NCBI GenBank assembly: GCA_004298015.1
Contig: SCSE01000002.1
Span: forward strand, 62,001-126,000
From: Rhodanobacter sp.
GTDB lineage: Bacteria; Pseudomonadota; Gammaproteobacteria; Xanthomonadales; Rhodanobacteraceae
DNA length: 64,000 nt
Reading direction: 5' to 3'
Under the pieces are notes generated by a model. It was not told the origin of the DNA, did not search any database, and saw nothing but the letters and a program-made list of their open reading frames with translations. The position numbers and the translations under genes are program-made. This document shows, in pieces, positions 41,747 to 50,105 of this stretch. The stretch's first letter is position 1. The number at the start of each line of letters is the position of its first letter.

Positions 41747-42859
41747 ATTAGGCCCATAAATAGTCTGAACCTTTGTGCGGAAATGTGGTCCGTAGTTTCA
41801 TGAACCCAGAAGACGCACGCCGGCTCAGCCCGGCCGAACAACACGAGCGCCGACGCCAAGTGATTCGGGCGTACCAGCGCAAGCTCAACAAACGGCAGAT
41901 CGCGCGCGACGTGGGACTGAGTTATTCCGCGACGTGCAAGATCATCGACCGCTATAACGCCGGCGGCATGGCGGCGCTGGCACCGGGTAAACGTGGCCGC
42001 CGCGCTGGCGACAAACGCGCACTGACCGCCGAGCAAGAAGCCACTGTCCGTCAGACGATCTGCGACAAGCGTCCGGAGCAGTTAAAGATGGATTTCGCGT
42101 TGTGGAGCCGCGCGGCGGTGATGGAATGGATCGAGCGCGAGTGCGGGATTCGGCTTCATGTGCGCTCGGTTGGGAAGTATCTGGCTCGCTGGGGTTTCAC
42201 CCCGCAGAAGCCGATCAAGCGCGCCTATGAACAGTCGCCCGAAGCGGTTCGTACCTGGCTTGATGACACCTACCCGACCATCGCCGAACGCGCCAAATCA
42301 GAGGGTGCGGAGATTCACTGGGGTGATGAGACGGCGCTGGTGAACACCGATGTGCGGGGCCGCAGTTTCGCTCCCAAAGGCAAGACACCGGTGGCGATGG
42401 CAGTCGGTGGCACACGCCAGAAACTCTCCATGCTGGCCAGCGTCACCAACCAGGGCAAAGCACGCTGGATGATCATCGACGGCAACTTCAATCACGAGAA
42501 GCTGATCGAATTTTTCGAGGCACTGGTCGCCGACACCGAGCGCAAGGTGTTTCTGATCCTGGACAACTTGGGCGTACATCACTGCAAGCCGGTGAAGCAG
42601 TGGTTGATCGAACACGTCGATCAAATGGAAGTGTTTTATCTGCCCAGCTACAGCCCCGAACTCAATCCCGAGGAACGCCTCAATGCCGATCTCAAACACG
42701 TCATTCGTCGCAAAGTACCCGCACGCACCAAGGCTAAACTTCGCGCCGCCACCGAAGAACACATGGCTGTGATCGGCAGCGAACCCGAGCGCGTCAAAGC
42801 CTACTTCCGCGATCCTCGCGTCAAGTACGCTGCTTAATACTGTTTAAGGGCCGAATCAA
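41744..42859 (+). mobile_element. complete IS630-family insertion sequence (1116 bp)
   Basis: Flanked by TA at 41742-41743 and 42860-42861, the target duplication expected for IS630. The ends are imperfect inverted repeats: TAGATTAGGCCCATAAATAG on the left against TTGATTCGGCCCTTAAACAG read from the right end inwards. It holds one transposase gene with all catalytic residues. The element interrupts the STAND gene in the same orientation. Its small size, intact gene and clean TA duplication suggest a fairly recent insertion. Confidence 0.92.
41800..42837 (+). CDS. IS630-family transposase
   Basis: 345 residues, DDE transposase of the IS630/Tc1-mariner group. N-terminal paired HTH (NKRQIARDVGLSYSATCKII) and a second HTH (VRSVGKYLARWGFTPQKP). 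Catalytic triad: Asp 176 in HWGDETALV, Asp 255 in FLILDNLGVHH, and Glu 291 or 292 in LNPEERLNADLK. ATG 41800 gives the normal start MNPEDARRLS; in-frame upstream codons to 41773 are possible but unlike the family. No frameshift, so the element may still be active. Confidence 0.95.
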   Translation: MNPEDARRLSPAEQHERRRQVIRAYQRKLNKRQIARDVGLSYSATCKIIDRYNAGGMAALAPGKRGRRAGDKRALTAEQEATVRQTICDKRPEQLKMDFALWSRAAVMEWIERECGIRLHVRSVGKYLARWGFTPQKPIKRAYEQSPEAVRTWLDDTYPTIAERAKSEGAEIHWGDETALVNTDVRGRSFAPKGKTPVAMAVGGTRQKLSMLASVTNQGKARWMIIDGNFNHEKLIEFFEALVADTERKVFLILDNLGVHHCKPVKQWLIEHVDQMEVFYLPSYSPELNPEERLNADLKHVIRRKVPARTKAKLRAATEEHMAVIGSEPERVKAYFRDPRVKYAA

Positions 42860-42861
42860 TA

Positions 42862-43392
42862 GTCCGCCTGACCAATCTCGGCATTGGCCAGGCCTATCGG
42901 ACGCTGGCGTCGATCGGCCGATACTGGGCGCGGCGGAAAGACCCGGCCTTTCTGCGCGTCTTCGATATGGTGCCGCCCAAGGAGCCGGACGCAGCGGACG
43001 AGGACGGTGACCTCTTCGCCTATGGCGAACTGCTGCTCGAAGCCAGCCGCCTGAAGCCGGGCGACCGCGCCGAATTGCAGGCGAGCGCGTTGGCGACCTA
43101 TGCGGCTTTGAAGAGCCGGGACGGCTACCAGACGGAGCGGGTCGCCGAGCTACTCATCGAAATGAGCCGTCCCCAGGAAGCCCTCGACCATCTTGAGGCT
43201 CTGCCCAACATCGCGGAGTCCGCCTTCGGCCAGAATCGCCTGTCGCACGCCTATCTGGCGCTTGGTCGACTACCCGAAGCAAAGGCCGCAATCGATGTAG
43301 CCTTGCAGTGCCTCACGAAGGAATCATTCCGCCCCGCGTTCGAGGCCCATGCCGCGAAGATCGAAGCGGCGCAAGCTGCCAAAAAAAAATAG
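42862..43392 (+). pseudogene. 3' part of the interrupted STAND gene
   Basis: Reads on in the frame of the 5' part if the IS630 element and one TA copy are removed: codon TTA 41741-41743 joins GTC 42862. It encodes 176 residues of helical repeats (LGIGQAYRTLASIGRYWARR, then VAELLIEMSRPQEALDHLEAL and LSHAYLALGRLPEAKAAIDVAL), which have TPR character, ending with a Lys-rich tail. As it stands the fragment could only be translated from the internal ATG 42967 (141 residues). The rebuilt protein would have 900 residues. Confidence 0.85.
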
Positions 43393-43870
43393 TAACGACC
43401 AGCGCAGGGGCGCGATGGTCGTCGACTTGTGATCGGGCCGACGCCACGTCGGCGAATGTCCGCAGGTCCATGTCTGCTTTGGGTGACAAGAGACCTTCAG
43501 TCGGATGGTCAACGGCTTGGCGACGCTGGTCAACTCATCTGCCGGATGTGGTCAGTTGTGATGGCGATGCGTGGTCACTTACCTGGCAATACGCAGAACA
43601 TGTTCCGCTGAGGTACAAAGGCGCGGCTTGATGCTGAAAGCTCACCGCGAATCACGTCAATCTCGCTGAGATTCTCGCAAGAAGCACGAACGTGCCAGAT
43701 GTCCCACCCCATGCGCGAGTGCGCATGGGGTGGGACTCTTCATCCTTATGCACCCATCCACCTCAGGCTCGTTGAACCTAGGTATACGGCACGATCGACC
43801 ATCCCGCACCGCAACGACCTTTGCACCAACGCTCCCCCTTGTGGTGTGCGGATCCATGATCAGGTGGCAA
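43393..43870. other. spacer between STAND gene and mobilisation gene
   Basis: No gene supported. It holds the long perfect hairpin at 43701-43736, described separately. Nothing else recognisable. Confidence 0.4.
43701..43736. repeat. perfect 16-bp inverted repeat
   Basis: GTCCCACCCCATGCGC pairs without mismatch with GCGCATGGGGTGGGAC around a GAGT loop. Located 135 bp beyond the 3' end of the relaxase gene and 309 bp beyond the STAND 3' part. No T-run follows on either strand, so it is not a standard intrinsic terminator. It may be part of an origin of transfer, a protein-binding site or a small-RNA hairpin. Confidence 0.8.
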
Positions 43871-44578
43871 TTAAATCTTTCGCCGTTCCTGGACGTAGGC
43901 TTCTTTCTCCGCCGCCGACATCTTCCTGATACACGCCTGACCCAGGTGGCGCTCTGGCCTTCGTTCAATGCCACGCTGGCGCAATGACCGGTGGTCAACA
44001 CGCGCTTCATGGCCGTACTTCTCCAATGCCGCATTCTGAAGCTCCGCGCTCTTCCTGCGAGTCTCAATGACTTGATCCCGGAGCTCCAGTCGATTCTTGC
44101 CGCCACTGTCCTTCTTGCACCCGCCTTTTTCGGGGTGCGTGGGGTTGTACCGGCTGAAGGTTTGCTTCGGTGAACGATCGACGCCGTCGGGCGTCCGGTC
44201 CGAGTACATCAAGTGCAGGTGCGTATTGGCCAAGTCCTCCAGGGAGGAGGAGGGTCCATGCACTCCGTATTGGTGTGGCTTGCCTCCGACCAGTTCTGAA
44301 ACCAACTCGCGCACGAGTTCGAGTAGCTCGTCGGCCGTCAGCTCGGAGGGAAGGGCGACTTCATGTTCACGGTACACCGCACCGTTCGATCGTTCGTAGA
44401 TATCCGCCGTCTTCCAGAATAGATCTGGATCTTCCTTTGCCCACGGTGGCATGTTCCCATACCCTGATGCCACGAGGTCTTCATGCTTGTCGTGCTTCCC
44501 ATGTCGGGAAATGTAAGCTGCATGCTCTGCTGCAGAACCCTTCTTGCCGCTTTTGATTCGATGATGAAAGCTCGCCAT
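43871..44578 (-). CDS. MobA/MobL-family relaxase-like protein (short)
   Basis: 235 residues, related to the N-terminal relaxase domain of MobA/MobL proteins. It begins MASFHHRIKSGKKGSAAEHA, has an early YISRHGKHDK, and the HUH-like ANTHLHLMYSDRTPDGV followed by PKQTFSRYNPTHPEKGGCKK, typical of the family. Full-length MobA proteins are often longer, so it may be truncated or a small variant. It suggests that the island can be, or once was, mobilised by a conjugative helper. No other transfer genes are recognised. Confidence 0.7.
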   Translation of the reverse strand: MASFHHRIKSGKKGSAAEHAAYISRHGKHDKHEDLVASGYGNMPPWAKEDPDLFWKTADIYERSNGAVYREHEVALPSELTADELLELVRELVSELVGGKPHQYGVHGPSSSLEDLANTHLHLMYSDRTPDGVDRSPKQTFSRYNPTHPEKGGCKKDSGGKNRLELRDQVIETRRKSAELQNAALEKYGHEARVDHRSLRQRGIERRPERHLGQACIRKMSAAEKEAYVQERRKI

Positions 44579-44603
44579 GACACTACCCTTTCTGCGTAGA
44601 CAA

Positions 44604-44634
44604 TAAAAAGGCCAGCGATGCTGTTCGCTGGCCT
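44604..44634 (-). terminator. intrinsic terminator, leftward
   Basis: On the minus strand AGGCCAGCG and CGCTGGCCT form a 9-bp stem with an 8-base loop, followed by TTTTTATTG. It lies just upstream of the relaxase start, so it would end a leftward transcript coming from beyond 44640. Confidence 0.75.
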
Positions 44635-44639
44635 GCTCG

Positions 44640-45500
44640 TGAGGTGGTTCTCGCCAAGGTTTGGTTGGTCGCAGGGAGAAAGGTTAAGTGCGCGTACTGC
44701 AATCCCCTCCCTACCTACTGTTGGGAATGGACATCACTACATGCACACTACACAACTCTCTCTGAGTCAGAGTGTAGCGCTAGCACCAACCATGACCGAC
44801 TACCCACCTCATAACCATTAGCAACGCAGTAAACATTTACTGATTGAGGTCACTTACGGAGCGAAGCTAGCGTTGGGGCTTGATGATCTGTAGACCAGTC
44901 AACGCTGATGCAAGGATCCACCTTCCATCGAGTGCCTCAGGCCGCAATGATGTGCCAACGGCGATCGCAACCGGAGTGATGGCTGCCGTGCTGGCAAGTG
45001 TTGTGCACGAGACGCTAGCGTACGGCTTGACCTGTCTTGCTGGAGGCGGACGCATCATCCTGCTGCCGCCGATGTAGTTCCACTGTCTTGGTGCCACTGT
45101 GCTCACGGACGCCGCTCGAAAATGCGGTAGCGGCGATGGTGCCCCTTTTGCTCCTGTCGACCAAGGGTGCATCGTGTCCCGTCAGTCGATGGTTCCTTTC
45201 GTTCTTGGCTGCGGTGAACCTCTTCTGGTTCGCCAGATACATCGCCCATTCGGGTGCATTGAACGTCGGTGATCTCCTGTTGGTTGCGCGTGATCTTGGT
45301 TGGATTCCAGCATGGCGCCAGCTTGCTATCGTCGTCGGGGATGACCCAGTACATCGGCGGTGGTCGGCTCATGAGCGATGTCCTGCGAGCCCTGGTGGTA
45401 GCAGGCGTAGCTGTAGGCAACCCTTATCGTCGGGTTGCCATGCCGTACTTTCCGCCATCTGCGTCGGGTTGCTCTGGCTTAAGGATCCATGGGGCAGGGC
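44640..45500. other. region without a recognised gene
   Basis: Overlapping open frames on both strands (for example 44867-45172 minus, 45103-45372 minus, 45037-45591 plus) show no known domain. The short phrases YIGGSRMM (minus, near 45060) and YIGGGRLM (plus, near 45350) are similar in opposite orientation. The leftward terminator at 44604-44634 implies that some leftward transcript exists here. No gene is called. Confidence 0.35.
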
Positions 45501-45501
45501 T

Positions 45502-45591
45502 ATGAAAGCGATGCTTGCCGTTGGCCTGGCGCCACAGGCCTATGCCTGGCTGCTTGGCGAGCCGGTCAGTTGGGTAGCCTTGGAGGTGTAG
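45502..45591 (+). CDS. possible small hydrophobic peptide (29 aa)
   Basis: ATG 45502 follows GGGCAGGG. The peptide begins MKAMLAVGLAPQAYAWLLGE and is hydrophobic. Its stop codon directly abuts the start of the next short frame. No homologue recognised; could be noise. Confidence 0.2.
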   Translation: MKAMLAVGLAPQAYAWLLGEPVSWVALEV

Positions 45592-45693
45592 ATGGCGTTG
45601 GTGGCGCGGTCGTGGCCCTGGATTGCCGCCGGCGTAGTCTTGTTTGTGCTGTTCGCAGCTAACCAGGCAAGAGGTATCGGTTATCTGTCGTGA
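45592..45693 (+). CDS. possible small membrane peptide (33 aa)
   Basis: ATG 45592 follows GGAGGTG, a good ribosome-binding site, and starts right after the preceding TAG. The residues WPWIAAGVVLFVLFAAN make a single membrane helix. Looks translationally coupled to the preceding short frame. Unknown function, low support. Confidence 0.25.
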   Translation: MALVARSWPWIAAGVVLFVLFAANQARGIGYLS

Positions 45694-45902
45694 ATGTTTG
45701 ATCTTCGGCAGTGGCTATTCTTGTGGGTCCAGTTGGTGCCGCGTATGCTCGATCGGCAGTAGTCGACCCATTAATAGGCAGCCTTCCCTGATCTCACGGA
45801 CAATGTCACGGCTACCAGACATTTGGTGGCGAGGTAGACCCCGTGTGCACCACAGGACAGGAACGATCCTGCATCAGAAACAGTATTCGAAGCCCGCGGC
45901 GC

Positions 45903-48900
45903 TCATGACGGCGCCAGCACATCGGCTTCGTCGACGCTGGAGAAGTCCAGCCAGCGACCTGCCAGCATCGGCAGCACTAGCAAGTTGAGAAGGGTCGATG
46001 TAAGCAGACCACCCAGGATCACCGCCGCCATCGGCCCTTCGATCTCGTTGCCCGGCGCGCCGGAGGTCAGTGCCAGCGGCGCCAGGCCAAGCGCCGTGAC
46101 CAGCGCGGTCATCAGGATCGGCACCAGCCGTTCGGCGGCGCCGCGCCTGACCGTCTGGAGGTTCCACGGTTGGCCTTCGACTTCGACCAGGTGGCGATAA
46201 TGCGATACCAGCATGATCGAGTTGCGCACGCTGATGCCGAACAGGGTGACAAAGCCGACTAGCCCGCCCAGCGTCAAGGTGCCGCCCATGAGCACCACCA
46301 CCATCACGCCACCGACCAGGGCAAACGGCAGGTTCAGCAGCACCAGGCTCACGGTACGCATGCGGCGCAAGGCCAGGAACAGCAGGAGCACCACGCCAGC
46401 CGCAGCCAGCGCACTGTGCATCAGTAGCTGATGGGTGGCAGCGGACTGCGCTGCGGCGTCGCCGCCGAATACCGGGTAGGTGCCGGCGGGCCATTTCATG
46501 CCCTGCGCCAAGGCCTTTTGTGCGCGCTGGGTGAAGACACCCGCGTTGGTCCCTTTCAACTGAATGGTGATGACCTGAACCCGTTGGGCACCCGCATGCA
46601 GGATCATGAAGCGTCCCTGGCTCATCGAAATATCCGCCAGATCGGACAGCGGCCATTGCCGGCCGTTGGGCGCGGCGATCGGCAACTGCCCGACCGCGGT
46701 CGGGCTCTTGCGCATTGCCGGTGGCAGAATCACCTCGACATCGAACACGCGGCTGCCGTCGAGCACCTGGCCCACGCGCAGCCCGGCATACGCGGTCTGC
46801 AGCGTCTGCAACACATCGGCCGGGGCGATCCCGTATCGGGCCAGCACATTGTTGCGCAGGCGGATCGACAGTTGCGGCTCACCTTGCGGCGCGGCGACCT
46901 GTACATTGCCGGCACCGGGCACCTTGGACAGGATCGCCACCGCCTGCCGAGCCTTGCGGTCCAGTTGATCGAGGTTGTTGCCGTAGATCGACAGCACCAC
47001 CGGCGAGGTATAGCCGGACATCGTCTCGTGAATGCGTTCGGTCAGGAAGGTGTTGGTGGAAAAGCTGGCGCCGGCGAATGCGTTGAGATGCTTCTGGATT
47101 TCATTGAGCACGCGCTGCTGTCCCGAGCCGGACAGTGGCTTCAGATCAACCTCGAACTCATTGGCAAATGCGGGGGAAGGGTCGGCCACCCGGGTAGCCC
47201 GACCAGTGCGTTGCGCCACCGAGCGCACGTCGGGAATGCTCAGCAACGATCGGGTGACACGCTGGCCAAGGTCCTGCGATGCCTGCAGTGAGGCGCCAGG
47301 CGCCAGGCGCATGTGCACGATGTAATGGCCTTCGCGCAGCTGCGGCAGGAACTGGCCCTGCAGAAACGGCAGCACCAGCAGCGAAGCCACGCACAGCACG
47401 GCAACCATCACCGGAATGGCCCGTGGATGGCCTTCCATCCGCGTCAGCAATCGCGTGTAACGTTGTTTGATCGCCTGCTGGATCCGTGGCTCGGGGGCCT
47501 CTTCGGTACCCCGGAGCAGCAGCAGGGTCAGCGCCGGCGTCAAGGTCAGCGCCACCACCAGGGAGGCCATGATCGACGCGATGTAGGCCACACCCAGCGG
47601 CGCGAACAGGCTGCCGGCGACACCGGACAAGGTCAGCACCGGCACGAACACCAGGGCCACGATGAAGGTGGCATAGACGACCGCGCTGCGCACTTCCAGC
47701 GAGGCCAACAACACCACCTTGGCTGCCGGTAGCGGCGACGCCGCCAGCCGGTTCAGCCGCAAGCGCCGCACGATGTTCTCCACATCGACGATCGCATCGT
47801 CGACTACCTCACCAATGGCGATCGCCAGCCCGCCCAGGGTCATTGTGTTGAGCCCCAGCCCGAAGTGCTCCAGCACCACCACTGCGGTGAGCAGCGACAA
47901 CGGAATCGCCACCGCGGAGATCAGCGCCGCGCGCGCATTGCGCAGGAACAGGAACAACACCACGATGACCAAGGCCGCGCCGATCAGCAACGCATCGCGC
48001 AGGTGACTCACCGCCGCATGAATGAAGTTGGCAGGCCTAAACAGCGCCGGATAGAGTGTGACGTGCTGGGCCGTCAGCGCCGGTTGTAGCGCCTTCAGTT
48101 TCTGATCCAGTGCCTGGGTGACGCGAACGGTATCGGCGCCGTACTGCTCGTCGATCACCAGCATTACGCCGCTCTTGCCCATGATCGAGGCGGCGCCTAC
48201 CGCGGGCGCGGCGCCATTGCTTACCGTGGCGACGTCACCCAACCGCAATACCGCGCCGTCGTGACTGCGCAGAGCCACCGCCGCGACCTCGGTCGGGGTC
48301 ACTGCTATACCGGTCGGCGCCAGAACAATGCGTTGATTCGCGTTCGAGACGAAGCCCCCGCCGGTCTGGCCGGTGGCCCGCCTGGCCGCCGCGATCACGT
48401 CCTGGAACGACAGCCCGTAGCGCGCCAATGCCTGCGGTTTCACCTGGATCTGCAGCTGGCGCAGCGCACCGCCGAACACGTTCACGTCGGACACACCAGG
48501 CACGCCCAGCAGCTGCGGCTTCAGTGTCCAGTCGGCCAGCGTGCGCAACTGCATCGGCGTCTGCGTTGGCGAGGTGATACCGATCGTCAGCACGATGCCG
48601 GCCGATGACGACAGAGGCAGCAGCACCGGCGGCTTGGCGGCGCTCGGCAACGCGGCGGCGGTGCGCTGCAAGCGTTCGCTAACGGTCTGGCGCACCTCGG
48701 AGAGATTGCTGCCGGCACGGAAGGTCAGGGTGATCATCGACAGTCCCTGCAGCGACTTCGAACGCATGTTCACCAGGCCCTTGGCACCGGCCAGCGAATT
48801 CTCGATTCGCTGGGTGACCAGGGTTTCAACTTGTTTCGGCGAGAAGCCGGGGACTTCGGTCTGCACGATCGCCTGAGGCGGCGCAAACTCGGGAAATACG

Positions 48901-49010
48901 TCGAGTCGGGCCCGGCCCAGCGCGAGCACGCCGTAGGCTACGGCAAGCACGGCCAGCGCAATCGTGACGCCGCGGAAGCGGATAACGGTGCGGACAATCG
49001 CGTTCAACAT
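45903..49010 (-). CDS. RND efflux pump, CzcA/CusA-like permease
   Basis: Inner-membrane, proton-driven RND transporter of the heavy-metal-efflux type. ATG 49010 gives 1035 residues (normal length), starting MLNAIVRTVIRFRGVTIALA. Twelve membrane helices with two large periplasmic loops. Helix 4 carries the acidic relay in AIGEVVDDAIVDVENIVRRL. Other blocks: VFPEFAPPQAIVQTEVPGFS, GVPGVSDVNVFGGALRQLQI and a late GGTLTLGGLVGFVTLFGISV. It is the last gene of a three-gene leftward operon with its adaptor and outer-membrane factor. The substrate (metal ion or organic compound) cannot be told from sequence alone. Confidence 0.93.
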   Translation of the reverse strand: MLNAIVRTVIRFRGVTIALAVLAVAYGVLALGRARLDVFPEFAPPQAIVQTEVPGFSPKQVETLVTQRIENSLAGAKGLVNMRSKSLQGLSMITLTFRAGSNLSEVRQTVSERLQRTAAALPSAAKPPVLLPLSSSAGIVLTIGITSPTQTPMQLRTLADWTLKPQLLGVPGVSDVNVFGGALRQLQIQVKPQALARYGLSFQDVIAAARRATGQTGGGFVSNANQRIVLAPTGIAVTPTEVAAVALRSHDGAVLRLGDVATVSNGAAPAVGAASIMGKSGVMLVIDEQYGADTVRVTQALDQKLKALQPALTAQHVTLYPALFRPANFIHAAVSHLRDALLIGAALVIVVLFLFLRNARAALISAVAIPLSLLTAVVVLEHFGLGLNTMTLGGLAIAIGEVVDDAIVDVENIVRRLRLNRLAASPLPAAKVVLLASLEVRSAVVYATFIVALVFVPVLTLSGVAGSLFAPLGVAYIASIMASLVVALTLTPALTLLLLRGTEEAPEPRIQQAIKQRYTRLLTRMEGHPRAIPVMVAVLCVASLLVLPFLQGQFLPQLREGHYIVHMRLAPGASLQASQDLGQRVTRSLLSIPDVRSVAQRTGRATRVADPSPAFANEFEVDLKPLSGSGQQRVLNEIQKHLNAFAGASFSTNTFLTERIHETMSGYTSPVVLSIYGNNLDQLDRKARQAVAILSKVPGAGNVQVAAPQGEPQLSIRLRNNVLARYGIAPADVLQTLQTAYAGLRVGQVLDGSRVFDVEVILPPAMRKSPTAVGQLPIAAPNGRQWPLSDLADISMSQGRFMILHAGAQRVQVITIQLKGTNAGVFTQRAQKALAQGMKWPAGTYPVFGGDAAAQSAATHQLLMHSALAAAGVVLLLFLALRRMRTVSLVLLNLPFALVGGVMVVVLMGGTLTLGGLVGFVTLFGISVRNSIMLVSHYRHLVEVEGQPWNLQTVRRGAAERLVPILMTALVTALGLAPLALTSGAPGNEIEGPMAAVILGGLLTSTLLNLLVLPMLAGRWLDFSSVDEADVLAPS

Positions 49011-49106
49011 GAGGATGAAAATCCCGCTTGAGGGTCGTTCGGTGTGGCCCTGGGCCATGGCTGGTGCCGGTGGTACGACACGCTGGCAGACGCGGTGGCG
49101 TGAAAC

Positions 49107-50105
49107 TCAGCCATCGTCGCCATCTCCCGCCGGCTTGGCGGCACCCGGTGGCGGCTGCATCTCCTGCGACAGCAGTAGTTCGCCACCACGGACCACCACT
49201 TTTTCGCCGGCGCGGAAACCGCTGGCCTCGAACCAGTTTTGCGCGGAGCGCGTCTGCGCCAGCGGACGACGCTGGAAGTGTCCACGGCTGGTCTCGATAT
49301 AGACCCACGGTTGGCCGGCATACCAAATCACCGCCGCCGTGGGTATGGCGACACCGTGATGTATTGCGGCATCCAGAGGAACCAGCGCATTCAGCCGCTC
49401 GCCACTGCGCAGGCCTTCAGCCGCCGCGCGATAGAAAAAGGTGGGGCCCTGCACGACCGCGTCGGTGCGTGGTGACGGGCCCACCAAGGTGGCGGTGAGC
49501 ACGCTGCCATCGGCGCGCCAAAGCCGGATCGTTTTTCCAGTGGGCATGCGCGTGCCATTCGGCAGCACCACCTCAAGCAGGCTGGCCCGGCCATCGGCAT
49601 AATCGCTCAAGGCCTGTGGCCCTTTGCTGGCCAATGCCGCCAGTACCGATCCCCACTGTGGGCGGGCGCCGCTGCGCACGGCGATCTGGTCGGCACGTGC
49701 CACCGCGCGTTGCGCCCGGGCCGAGGCCGCTTTCGCGATGGCCGCCTGCATGGCACGCAAGGAAGTGTTTTCGCCATGTTGATACAACGCCCGCGACCGT
49801 TTCGCTTGCGCATCGGCAGCAGCGGCGGCGGCATCGGCCGCCAGCAATCTGGCGTGTGCACCCTGCAGACGTGCCGCAAGCGCAAGCAGCGGTTGCGGGT
49901 CGAGGACGGTGGCAATGCCTTGTATCTGATTGCTCTGGCTGGCGGTGGCCAGCGGCGCCACCTCAATACCGCTGGCGTTGACGCTGGCAGGTGCCAGCAC
50001 GACGTTGCCGGTCATGCTAGCGAGCAGCGGGGTGGCAAACAGCCATGCCAAGACCATGCAAAGCACGGTCGTCGTGCAGCGACGGGGATCAGTAACGGTG
50101 CGCAT
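49107..50105 (-). CDS. RND periplasmic adaptor subunit
   Basis: Membrane-fusion protein that links the pump to the outer-membrane channel. ATG 50105 gives 332 residues with an N-terminal signal/anchor (TVLCMVLAWLFATPLLASM). It has a shortened helical hairpin (about 70-130, Ala/Arg-rich), a beta-barrel portion with LLEVVLPNGTRMPTGKTIRL, and a C-terminal GFRAGEKVVVRGGELLLSQE, typical of CusB/CzcB-like proteins. It overlaps the upstream outer-membrane-factor gene by 17 bp and is 96 bp before the pump gene. Confidence 0.88.
   Translation of the reverse strand: MRTVTDPRRCTTTVLCMVLAWLFATPLLASMTGNVVLAPASVNASGIEVAPLATASQSNQIQGIATVLDPQPLLALAARLQGAHARLLAADAAAAAADAQAKRSRALYQHGENTSLRAMQAAIAKAASARAQRAVARADQIAVRSGARPQWGSVLAALASKGPQALSDYADGRASLLEVVLPNGTRMPTGKTIRLWRADGSVLTATLVGPSPRTDAVVQGPTFFYRAAAEGLRSGERLNALVPLDAAIHHGVAIPTAAVIWYAGQPWVYIETSRGHFQRRPLAQTRSAQNWFEASGFRAGEKVVVRGGELLLSQEMQPPPGAAKPAGDGDDG

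Noticed and set aside
44867-45172. 101-codon minus-strand frame that could belong to the leftward transcript
   Set aside because: No domain or ribosome-binding site convincing enough; left as part of an undefined region.
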